Source of the DNA: Candidatus Bathyarchaeota archaeon
GTDB lineage: Archaea; Thermoproteota; Bathyarchaeia; TCS64
DNA: 6,137 nt
Reading direction: 5' to 3'
Assembly (NCBI GenBank): GCA_030602935.1
Contig: JAUVYU010000054.1
Span: 1 to 6,137, forward strand
Position 1 is the first letter of the stretch, and each line of letters starts with the position of its first letter. The notes beneath the pieces were generated by a model that was not told where the DNA came from, made no database searches, and saw only the letters and a list, made by a program, of their open reading frames with translations. A program made the position numbers and the translations under genes. Positions 1 to 5,238 of this stretch are shown one piece after another.

Positions 1-78
1 TGCGGATACGAAGGCCTCCTCGTATTGGAGCTGGAGCCGGAGAATCCAGACTCCGAGACCACGGGCAAGAACGAATAG
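1..78 (+). CDS. C-terminal end of an unidentified protein (5' truncated)
   Basis: Frame 1 is open from the first base to a TAG stop at 76-78 and gives 25 residues. They begin CGYEGLLVLELEPE and finish in a polar, acidic tail (NPDSETTGKNE). The opening Cys-Gly-Tyr followed by a hydrophobic strand resembles the last knuckle of a zinc ribbon (CxxCGY...), but only one cysteine lies inside the window, so this is a guess. The polar tail looks like a normal disordered C-terminus. The gene reads in the same direction as radA and ends 80 bases before its chosen start. The TATA box between them suggests radA is transcribed separately. The product cannot be named from this fragment. Confidence 0.55.
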   Translation, partial: CGYEGLLVLELEPENPDSETTGKNE

Positions 79-120
79 GAGCCCTCCTACCTTCTCAGCA
101 GATTTTGGAGTGAGCAGGGG

Positions 121-128
121 ATTTAAAT
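121..128 (+). promoter_or_regulatory. TATA box of radA
   Basis: The palindromic ATTTAAAT is preceded by a purine-rich stretch (GAGCAGGGG) that could serve as a BRE. Its centre is about 34 bases before ATG 159 and about 26 bases before GTG 150. Archaeal transcription usually begins 24-27 bases downstream of the TATA centre, which predicts a start near 150. The mRNA would then be leaderless or have a leader of under 10 bases. No Shine-Dalgarno sequence lies in the gap. Confidence 0.6.
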
Positions 129-158
129 AACTACCAGACTGACTCCATCGTGGATCGT

Positions 159-1136
159 ATGAGCTCGGATCAGATGGAGTACTACAAGGCGAAGTACCAG
201 ACCTTGGAGGATCTCCCAGGCGTTGGTCCAGCCACTGCATCCAAGCTCAAGGAGATAGGCTTCAGGACCGTTGAGACCATAGCCACGGCCACTGTCCATG
301 AGCTGGTCTCAGCCGGAATAGGCGAGGCCACCGCAGACAAGGTCATCTCCTCCGCGAGGAAGTCGATGGCCATCACATTTGTCCGCGGAGACGAGCTGGT
401 GAAGCTGAGAAGCGACATCGGCCAACTCTCAACAGGCTGCAGCAGCCTCGACAACCTACTGGGCGGGGGCATCGAGTCTCAGTCCATCACGGAGTTCTAC
501 GGCGAGTTCGGGACGGGCAAGTCCCAGATCTGCCAGCAGCTCTGCGTGACAGTCCAGCTGCCCCGCGAGGAGGGCGGCTTCGGGAGCGGGGCGCTCTACA
601 TAGACACCGAGAACACCTTCCGCCCCGAGAGGATACAGCAGATGGCTCCTAGGTTCGGCCTCGACCCAGAGGAGGTCCTCAAGAACATCATCTTCGCCGA
701 GGCCTACACGTCGAACCACCAGACCGTGCTTCTGGAGAACGCCGACGAGGTCATCAAGGAGAACAACATCTGCCTCATCGTCGTCGACAGCGTGACGAGC
801 CACTTCAGGAGCGAGTACCTGGGGAGGGAGATGCTCGCACCCCGGCAGCAGCAGCTCAACAAGCACCTGCACAAGCTCATCCGCCTATCCCGGGCCTTCA
901 ACACCGCCGTGGTCGTCACGAACCAGGTGATGGCCCAGCCAGATGCATTCTTCGCCAAGGTCGTCAAACCCGTCGGCGGACACATAATGGGCCACACCTG
1001 TCACACCCGTGTGTTCCTACGCAAGGGGCGGAACAACCTACGTATAGCAAAACTCGTGGTGAGCCCCTTCCTACCAGAGGGGGAGGCGCCGATACGGATA
1101 ACCGAGAGAGGCGTGGAGGGAGACGAGGATATCTAG
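159..1136 (+). CDS. radA: DNA repair and recombination protein RadA
   Basis: This is the archaeal RecA/Rad51-family recombinase, which forms ATP-dependent filaments on single-stranded DNA and drives strand exchange in homologous repair. From ATG 159 it is 325 residues, the normal RadA length. An N-terminal helix-hairpin-helix DNA-binding domain (about 16-67, LPGVGPATA and AGIGEATA) is followed by a linker and the ATPase core. Walker A is GEFGTGKS (115-122), the catalytic glutamate is in DTENTF (E151), Walker B is LIVVDS (206-211), and the Gln of VTNQV (256) and the GGHIMGH histidine (279) are present. Numbering runs almost in step with Methanococcus voltae RadA. Three usually conserved positions are changed: FxxA reads FVRG (74-77), L2 GDPT reads AKVV (266-269), and the ATP-cap Asp is V301. 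An in-frame GTG at 150 would add three residues. ATG 159 was preferred because it gives the usual MSSDQ-like start close to the predicted transcript start. Being a RadA paralogue cannot be fully excluded, but the full length and HhH domain argue for RadA. Confidence 0.95.
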   Translation: MSSDQMEYYKAKYQTLEDLPGVGPATASKLKEIGFRTVETIATATVHELVSAGIGEATADKVISSARKSMAITFVRGDELVKLRSDIGQLSTGCSSLDNLLGGGIESQSITEFYGEFGTGKSQICQQLCVTVQLPREEGGFGSGALYIDTENTFRPERIQQMAPRFGLDPEEVLKNIIFAEAYTSNHQTVLLENADEVIKENNICLIVVDSVTSHFRSEYLGREMLAPRQQQLNKHLHKLIRLSRAFNTAVVVTNQVMAQPDAFFAKVVKPVGGHIMGHTCHTRVFLRKGRNNLRIAKLVVSPFLPEGEAPIRITERGVEGDEDI

Positions 1137-1149
1137 ACAACGCGGACTC

Positions 1150-1503
1150 ATGTCATCCAAGAAGACGAGGGACGACATCATCTCGTTCTTCGAGAACCTA
1201 TTCAGCAGACGTTTCTCCGAGGCCGAGAAGACCCTGATACCTGTCAGGGAGAAGGACCTCGGCAACGCCGAGTTCAAGGAGGGATACCTGAACGCCCTGG
1301 AGGGGCTCCTGGTATCATACCGCTCGGGAGATGAACGCGACTTCATGAACAAGGCTGAAACCGACACAAAATCCATGAACAGCTACAAGAAGCAGTTCAG
1401 AGACTTCGTGAAAGACGGGATCCACTCCCAGTTCGACATCGGCTACTTCATGGCCTGGTCGGACCTCATGCAGTATCGCGTTGACACGAAGAAAAAGAGC
1501 TAG
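1150..1503 (+). CDS. Conserved-looking small helical protein of unknown function, radA-linked
   Basis: A soluble protein of 117 residues with no signal peptide or membrane segment. It appears all-helical and charged: an N-terminal amphipathic helix (about 6-30, DDIISFFENLFSRRFSEAE), a central block EFKEGYLNALEGLL (41-54), the polar stretch YRSGDERDFMNK (57-68), and an aromatic C-terminal helix around GYFMAWSDLMQY (98-109) ending in KKKS. I do not recognise a named family and assign no function. The ATG lies 13 bases after the radA stop, with no terminator or TATA box between, so the two are probably co-transcribed. There is no clear Shine-Dalgarno sequence, so it may depend on translation of radA. 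Base composition matches radA, and the segmented hydrophobic pattern looks like a real protein. The radA link makes a role in DNA repair or its control possible, but this is only context. The stop codon interlocks with that of the convergent gene. Confidence 0.85.
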   Translation: MSSKKTRDDIISFFENLFSRRFSEAEKTLIPVREKDLGNAEFKEGYLNALEGLLVSYRSGDERDFMNKAETDTKSMNSYKKQFRDFVKDGIHSQFDIGYFMAWSDLMQYRVDTKKKS

Positions 1504-1787
1504 TGAAATATTATCGTGTTGAGAAGGACCCAGATCATAACCCAGCTGAAGAAGAATGCTCCGATACCTATCTTCAGGGCCCTCGCGTTGTCGATTTTGA
1601 AGACTCTTGCCATGATCTCTGAGGTTACCATGTAGACTATCGCCCCGAACATGAAGACCGTTGTCCCGTCTGTGTTCAGGTATAGCTGAAGCACAAGCGT
1701 CAGACAGGCCGTGCCCCAGGCTGCCGCAATCTTCAGCCACCAGATCTTCTCAGCGGGCGTCATATTCCATTTCTCCATGGAGTACAT
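1500..1787 (-). CDS. Small three-helix membrane protein, possibly EMC6/Rab5ip-like
   Basis: The protein has 95 residues: a short polar N-terminus (MYSMEKWNMTPAEK), TM1 about 17-37, TM2 about 43-63 (VFMFGAIVYMVTSEIMARVF), a basic loop KIDNARALK, and TM3 about 71-94 ending IWVLLNTIIFH at the C-terminus. Size, three-helix topology, the basic TM2-TM3 loop and a final G-rich, aromatic, W-containing helix match eukaryotic EMC6, whose last helix has the same G..GG.F.....FW...Y layout. EMC6 is a subunit of the ER membrane protein insertase, and archaeal relatives are thought to work with Oxa1/YidC-type insertases. The resemblance was judged by eye, so the family call is tentative, while the membrane protein call is firm. 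ATG 1787 was chosen because a TATA box lies about 23 bases upstream, which implies a leaderless mRNA. ATG 1778 is the alternative start. The gene is convergent with the radA operon and divergent from the surface-protein gene. Confidence 0.85.
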   Translation of the reverse strand: MYSMEKWNMTPAEKIWWLKIAAAWGTACLTLVLQLYLNTDGTTVFMFGAIVYMVTSEIMARVFKIDNARALKIGIGAFFFSWVMIWVLLNTIIFH

Positions 1788-1806
1788 CTCATAATCAAGG
1801 GTACAA

Positions 1807-1814
1807 TATATAAG
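1807..1814 (-). promoter_or_regulatory. TATA box of the small membrane protein gene
   Basis: Read on the minus strand the sequence is CTTATATA, close to the archaeal TTTATATA consensus. Its centre is about 23 bases from the ATG at 1787 and about 32 from the ATG at 1778. The predicted transcript start falls at or within a few bases of the initiation codon. No Shine-Dalgarno sequence is present (CCTTGATTATGAG precedes the ATG), so a leaderless transcript is likely. Confidence 0.6.
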
Positions 1815-2034
1815 TGATTATCCAGCGGGAGAAAATTAGCTTATTTCCAATAATTAGGTATGAAACGCAGTGTTTTCATGAATATTTCCCTCCTGAATGT
1901 TGTTCACAAGCATGCCTTCTAATATGGCTTGTTCAATCGTTTACGCAGTTTTTTTCGGATGTATTTATGACAATAGGCTTCGACTCATGGATTTCAGGTA
2001 GATATCAGTAATAAAACAATAGCATTCATAATCC

Positions 2035-2042
2035 CTTTATTA
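2035..2042 (+). promoter_or_regulatory. Probable TATA box of the surface-protein gene
   Basis: CTTTATTA lies about 48 bases before ATG 2087. A transcript starting about 26 bases downstream of its centre would begin near 2064, leaving a leader of about 22 bases that includes the Shine-Dalgarno sequence at 2070-2075. The region is AT-rich, so other boxes are possible. Confidence 0.35.
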
Positions 2043-2069
2043 GTTCCATATAACACGTATTTTGATTCC

Positions 2070-2075
2070 GGAGGA
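2070..2075 (+). promoter_or_regulatory. Ribosome binding site of the surface-protein gene
   Basis: GGAGGA is a good match to the complement of the 16S rRNA 3' end. It lies 11 bases before ATG 2087, slightly longer than the usual 5-9. It supports this ATG, which is also the one that gives a complete signal peptide. Confidence 0.6.
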
Positions 2076-2086
2076 AAGACACTCAC

Positions 2087-4486
2087 ATGCCCCAGCGTGC
2101 TCCCTTAGGCTTTAAAAGGAAGATCTGTTTCATCATTCTACTTCTAGCCCTCATCATGACCCTAACTCCTGTAGTTGGCGTCTCAGCCGTGAATGAGTGG
2201 CAGGAGGATGATGAAGCCACGCAGACCAGCATCATATCGAAGCCCGTTGACCCCGTTTTCATCAACGTTCCAGGCATTGTAGATGCCAATGGTAGGCCTG
2301 AATACCGGGAGAACATATCGATACCCGTACCCCTAGGTGAAAGCTGGAGTCTAATATACAACCTTGAGCAGGGGAAGCGATATCATGTCTTCCTCGTCGG
2401 AGACTGGGTTAGCAATAATACTAGTCCCAGAACGGATTACGATATACTGACGGTTTATCCCGACGAAGACGTTCCTCCCAGGTGGAACACGGAGTCAGCT
2501 GGGCTCCCAGAGCAGGTGGCCTTCGACGACTACCATCACTACTTCGTCCCCCCTGAGAACGGGGACTACCGGTTTGAGATCATCAACGACGAAAGGGACA
2601 GCGTAGACTCCGAGCCGGCGATATTCATGGTCATAGAGAACATCGATCTGAACAAGGTGTATAGTAAGTACCTGAAAGGCAGGGCGCCTTCTGGAGGCGG
2701 AGTATACGAGGAAGTGGAACAGACAAGCTGGGCTTACGAGTTCAGCTCTAAAGCCCCAAAGATCAGAGTCTTCGTGGATGTGCCTGACTGGGACCATGAA
2801 CCCGAGCGGGGCGACCTAGACATGTACGAGGTGCGGCTCTACGCCATGGCCAACCCCGAGGTAGGTATCGGTAACTCCGTTGACGACATCGGCGTGCCAA
2901 GCGGCAGCTTGTTTGACAATTTCGCAGGCGAATACGGGGGGTATAACACCTCATGTAACGGCGATCGCAACGTTGATGCCATGGCTAGCTGCGAGTATCC
3001 AGGCGCCGACATGGCGTTCATCTACGACACGCCAAATGGAGTAAATGGTACGAACGACATCTACTACTTCCTCGTTCTCATCGCTGAGCATGGCGAAGGG
3101 ATCGTAAACTTCTATGTTCAGACAGACTTCTCATCTCCGAATATCACCCTCATCAATCAGCCCTCCATCGGTTATGCAGGAGAGAAGACTCGTGTTACCG
3201 CTGAAATAGAGGAGGAATTTGGAATCGACCGAGTATGGATGGAGTACGTCATTGACGGAGAGACATTCCCTGAAGTCGGATTATCAAAGAATGGCGACCT
3301 CTGGATAGGTGATCTCCCCGAGTTTAGTGTATTAGATTTTGTGAACTACACCGTTTATGCGGAAGACGAGTTTGACAATGTAGGAGTGATCGAGTCAAGC
3401 TTCCTTGTCAAAGAGCGTGTGACGATCCAGTGCAGCCTCGTTGACTCTACCTTGCGGACGGGACAGCCTGCTGAGCTCATGGGGACCTCATCGCTAGATT
3501 CGGGGGTCATCGAGCTGGTGTTCAGTAACGGCGACTTCGAGAACGTCAACATAACAACAAGTGAATCCGGCTCGTTCTCGTATACCTACTACGCAAAACA
3601 GCCTGGTGATTGGAGTGTTCAAGCATTCTATCATGGAGACGACCTCCACTACCCTAGCCAAAGTGAGCCCTTCCTCTTCACTAAATCCCCTGTGACCCTC
3701 ACATGCAGCTTTTATGAGATTAGCATTAGGGGGACCCAGAGAGCAGAGGTGAGGGGTACCTCCTCCTTGACCTCAGCCCCCATCGAACTCGAGTTCACGA
3801 GCGGATCCAAGAAGCACGTCTACGATCTGTACACAGATGAGAGCGGGCGGTTCAACTTCGAGTTCTCTCCTGATGTGCTTGGAGAATGGTCTCTGAGGGC
3901 CATCTTCAACGAGGACGAGTACGAGTCGACCGCCTCAAGCGAGGCAGCGACGTTCAGATACGAGAGCCTGACAACTCATATCTCCGCATTACTTAATCCT
4001 AGCTCAGTAAAAGTTGGCAGATCAATAACAATATCTGGGTCGGTGGCTCCTCAGGTCGACGGGCTCCCCGTAGAGATGCTCTTCGTGTCGGCTGCTTCGA
4101 GCCACACTGAGATGATATATACAGATGCGCATGGTAGTTTCAGATTTGACTTCATCCCCGAAGATGTTGATACCTGGAACGTCCAGACTAAGATGGGGGA
4201 CGGCCTCGTCTACTCGAAGACTAGTAAATTACTGGAGTTTGAGGTGCTGCCCCTCAATATCTTTGATAAAGTTGTCAATGTGGGCTTGATGATGCTCTCT
4301 CCGCCGTATTCCTATGGCGCTGTAGGACTGGTGTTTGTGGGTTTCTCCTCCGTCCTATATGTAAAGCGTGACTCGGTTATCAAACGATTGCCAAAGTCGT
4401 TAGCGAAGAGGTTTACTGGGAAGAAGTCCAAGAAGAAGAAAAAGAGTAAGAATGGGGCTAAAAGATACAGTAGGACTGGTAAATGA
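2087..4486 (+). CDS. Large secreted, membrane-anchored protein with Ig-like repeats
   Basis: The protein has 799 residues with a type I membrane layout. Residues 1-34 form a signal peptide (basic start, hydrophobic CFIILLLALIMTL, probable cleavage after GVSA). Residues about 70-185 look like a beta-sandwich resembling PPC-type domains (FVPPENGDYRFEI). A second beta region (about 205-347) has Cys290 and Cys302, a possible disulfide. An Ig-like domain (about 353-441, VNYTVYAEDEFDNVG) precedes three tandem Ig-like repeats (445-721). One membrane helix (about 741-758) is followed by a basic tail with a KKSKKKKKSK run, which should lie in the cytoplasm. Several NxS/T sequons (N76, N110, N287, N352, N420, N488) suggest glycosylation. 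No catalytic motif is evident. The layout suggests a surface adhesin, S-layer-associated or scaffold protein. A pilin and pilus ATPase follow on the same strand, so a pilus-linked role is plausible, but the gene has its own promoter and terminator. The exact function is unknown. Confidence 0.9.
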   Translation: MPQRAPLGFKRKICFIILLLALIMTLTPVVGVSAVNEWQEDDEATQTSIISKPVDPVFINVPGIVDANGRPEYRENISIPVPLGESWSLIYNLEQGKRYHVFLVGDWVSNNTSPRTDYDILTVYPDEDVPPRWNTESAGLPEQVAFDDYHHYFVPPENGDYRFEIINDERDSVDSEPAIFMVIENIDLNKVYSKYLKGRAPSGGGVYEEVEQTSWAYEFSSKAPKIRVFVDVPDWDHEPERGDLDMYEVRLYAMANPEVGIGNSVDDIGVPSGSLFDNFAGEYGGYNTSCNGDRNVDAMASCEYPGADMAFIYDTPNGVNGTNDIYYFLVLIAEHGEGIVNFYVQTDFSSPNITLINQPSIGYAGEKTRVTAEIEEEFGIDRVWMEYVIDGETFPEVGLSKNGDLWIGDLPEFSVLDFVNYTVYAEDEFDNVGVIESSFLVKERVTIQCSLVDSTLRTGQPAELMGTSSLDSGVIELVFSNGDFENVNITTSESGSFSYTYYAKQPGDWSVQAFYHGDDLHYPSQSEPFLFTKSPVTLTCSFYEISIRGTQRAEVRGTSSLTSAPIELEFTSGSKKHVYDLYTDESGRFNFEFSPDVLGEWSLRAIFNEDEYESTASSEAATFRYESLTTHISALLNPSSVKVGRSITISGSVAPQVDGLPVEMLFVSAASSHTEMIYTDAHGSFRFDFIPEDVDTWNVQTKMGDGLVYSKTSKLLEFEVLPLNIFDKVVNVGLMMLSPPYSYGAVGLVFVGFSSVLYVKRDSVIKRLPKSLAKRFTGKKSKKKKKSKNGAKRYSRTGK
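3419..4249 (+). repeat. Three tandem Ig-like domain repeats within the surface protein
   Basis: Residues 445-534, 535-627 and 628-721 are diverged copies of one beta-sandwich unit of about 92 residues. Marker positions recur: GTSSL at 466 and 557 with GSV at 651; the turn SESGSF at 492, DESGRF at 584 and DAHGSF at 680; and the tryptophan in GDWSV (509), GEWSL (601) and DTWNV (697). The first two copies are closest and each begins with a CS pair (449-450 and 540-541). The third lacks the cysteine. The repeat is visible in protein but not obvious in DNA, so the duplications are old. Confidence 0.8.
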
Positions 4487-4500
4487 CAGCTTTTTCTACT
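4487..4500 (+). terminator. T-rich terminator after the surface-protein gene
   Basis: CAGCTTTTTCTACT begins directly after the stop codon, and more T-rich sequence follows (TAATTTTAAC). Archaeal terminators are commonly oligo-T runs just downstream of the gene and need no hairpin. The site suggests that the surface protein and the pilin are separate transcripts. Confidence 0.45.
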
Positions 4501-4603
4501 AATTTTAACATTACTTTTATGCCCTTCCATCTGATTGAGACCATGAATTTTTAACACTTTATTACCTAAAAATAATGGTTTTAAAATACTTATTTTAGAT
4601 ACA

Positions 4604-4637
4604 GGTCAGAAATATTGGCTTTCTGATATTTATGACC
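4604..4637. promoter_or_regulatory. Inverted repeat upstream of the pilin promoter, candidate operator
   Basis: GGTCAGAAATAT (4604-4615) and ATATTTATGACC (4626-4637) are reverse complements at 11 of 12 positions and flank a 10-base spacer. The element ends about 28 bases upstream of the TATA-like box at 4665, where a dimeric regulator could act on pilin transcription. The left arm can also pair differently: CAGAAA (4607-4612) with TTTCTG (4620-4625). If it were transcribed, two competing hairpins could form, but the predicted start lies downstream, so a DNA-level operator is the simpler reading. Confidence 0.45.
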
Positions 4638-4664
4638 GATAAAAACGTTCTAATACATAATTCA

Positions 4665-4671
4665 TTTATTA
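4665..4671 (+). promoter_or_regulatory. Probable TATA box of the pilin gene
   Basis: TTTATTA, centred near 4668, predicts a transcript start near 4694. That gives a leader of about 23 bases containing the Shine-Dalgarno sequence. The surrounding 4640-4680 stretch is AT-rich, so the exact box is uncertain, but its position fits both the leader and the upstream inverted repeat. Confidence 0.4.
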
Positions 4672-4700
4672 AAGAAAAATGGATGCATAGCTAATCCGTA

Positions 4701-4708
4701 AGGAGAGG
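4701..4708 (+). promoter_or_regulatory. Strong ribosome binding site deciding the GTG start of the pilin
   Basis: AGGAGAGG lies 8 bases before the GTG at 4717, an ideal spacing. The in-frame pilin leader begins at this GTG with MRKIRSRKA. The TTG at 4710 is out of frame, and no in-frame ATG occurs before residue 29, which is beyond the leader. The GTG start is therefore well supported. Confidence 0.75.
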
Positions 4709-4716
4709 ATTGAAAA

Positions 4717-5214
4717 GTGAGGAAGATACGAAGCAGGAAAGCCGTCAGCCCGGTGATAGCTACCGTTATACTGGTAGCTGTCGCTGTATCATACTGGATG
4801 GGTGGAATCATCAGCCAATATACCACATTCGAGAAGGTCGAAATCCAAAGTGGTATTTGTACTTGGAACCCAGCCACATTTAACTGGGAAATTGCGTTGA
4901 AACTGAAAAATTCTGGGACTGCAACTGCAACTCTAATTGGCGTGTTCATCAACGATATAGAAGTCAATAACTATACCCTGGCCACACCTGGAGCTGCTGA
5001 AGCTACAACCGACATGGGCCTAACCGTTACTTTAGCTAGTGGTGCATCGACTACGATAGATATCTACGTCGATGGACAAGGTGACGCTGGAGAAGGCTCT
5101 CCGCCTGTCCCAGGAACCGACTACTGGCAGAGCGTTACTTCAGGTACTACAATAAATATTAAAGTACACAGCGCTGGCGGAATGGACTACATAAAGCTCC
5201 TCGAGCTTGTGTAG
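4717..5214 (+). CDS. Archaeal type IV pilin with class III signal peptide
   Basis: The protein has 165 residues and is the probable filament subunit of a type IV pilus-like structure. The basic leader MRKIRSRKA is followed by VSPVIATVILVAVAVSYW, the hallmark of the archaeal Pilin_N family (formerly DUF1628). Prepilin peptidase (PibD/EppA type) would cut after Ala9, giving a mature protein of 156 residues. The hydrophobic helix (about 10-32) forms the filament core and membrane anchor. The C-terminal part is a beta-rich head: W57 and the stretch ALKLKNSGTATATLIGVFIND (60-80) are typical of these pilins, and two cysteines are reduced to one (Cys48). A loop QGDAGEGSPPVPGTDYW (121-137) is rich in Gly and Pro. 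There is one potential sequon, N85-Y-T. The assembly ATPase gene follows 41 bases downstream. Archaellin is less likely because archaellin leaders and cores differ and no arl genes are seen here, although the flanks are incomplete. Confidence 0.9.
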   Translation: MRKIRSRKAVSPVIATVILVAVAVSYWMGGIISQYTTFEKVEIQSGICTWNPATFNWEIALKLKNSGTATATLIGVFINDIEVNNYTLATPGAAEATTDMGLTVTLASGASTTIDIYVDGQGDAGEGSPPVPGTDYWQSVTSGTTINIKVHSAGGMDYIKLLELV

Positions 5215-5220
5215 GCTCCC

Positions 5221-5234
5221 CTCTCAATTTTTTA
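5221..5234 (+). terminator. T-run between pilin and ATPase genes
   Basis: CTCTCAATTTTTTA begins 7 bases after the pilin stop and holds six consecutive T, a typical archaeal oligo-T terminator. It could end most pilin transcripts and lower read-through into the ATPase gene, which would suit a subunit needed in large excess over its motor. Confidence 0.5.
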
Positions 5235-5238
5235 TTAA
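5231..5238 (+). promoter_or_regulatory. Possible TATA box of the pilus ATPase gene
   Basis: TTTATTAA is centred about 21 bases before ATG 5256 and overlaps the end of the T-run. A start 24-27 bases downstream would fall at or just after the ATG, so it could only drive a leaderless mRNA if spacing is short. A weak Shine-Dalgarno-like GGCGGG (5244-5249) 6 bases before the ATG favours at least partial read-through from the pilin. Confidence 0.3.

Larger units (their letters stand above)
1788..2086. other. AT-rich divergent intergenic region
   Basis: About 300 bases between the minus-strand membrane protein gene and the plus-strand surface-protein gene, visibly richer in A and T than the flanking genes. 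It holds the promoter of each gene, one near each end. In between I see no RNA gene, convincing long inverted repeat or insertion sequence. A 65-codon plus-strand ORF (1814-2011) runs through it, but its composition looks non-coding. Confidence 0.6.
4501..4716. other. AT-rich spacer upstream of the pilin
   Basis: About 215 bases of low-GC sequence with no gene. Besides the inverted repeat, TATA-like element and ribosome binding site, it contains a weak AT-only inverted repeat around 4566-4598 (CTAAAAATAA against CTTATTTTAG). That repeat is imperfect and could be chance in such sequence. No tRNA or structured RNA is recognisable. Confidence 0.5.

Noticed and set aside
456..872. 138-codon minus-strand ORF inside radA
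   Set aside because: It is antisense to the most conserved part of radA and results from GC-rich codon bias. Its product has low complexity (L, V, E, D, P) and no domain.
957..959. Idea that Lys267 is the RecA-like lysine replacing the ATP-cap aspartate
   Set aside because: Counting from the C-terminus of human RAD51 and archaeal RadA puts the cap aspartate in the DSP/DAP motif, which corresponds to Val301 here. Lys267 belongs to the L2 GDPT stretch.
1315..1740. 141-codon minus-strand ORF across the two convergent genes
   Set aside because: It overlaps both supported genes in another frame and has no promoter, and its product lacks the organised membrane pattern of the 95-residue protein.
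1814..2011. 65-codon plus-strand ORF in the AT-rich spacer
   Set aside because: It has no Shine-Dalgarno sequence or suitably placed TATA box, its residue mix looks like translated AT-rich spacer (many F, I, S, C), and it overlaps the TATA box of the divergent gene.
4566..4598. AT-only inverted repeat CTAAAAATAA / CTTATTTTAG
   Set aside because: Pairing is imperfect and needs a bulge. Such matches are expected by chance in sequence this AT-rich.
4717..5214. Archaellin (archaellum filament) as identity of the pilin
   Set aside because: The RKAVSPVIATVILVAV leader and core fit the general pilin family, only one subunit gene is present, and no archaellum-specific gene is visible. The truncated right side leaves a small doubt.
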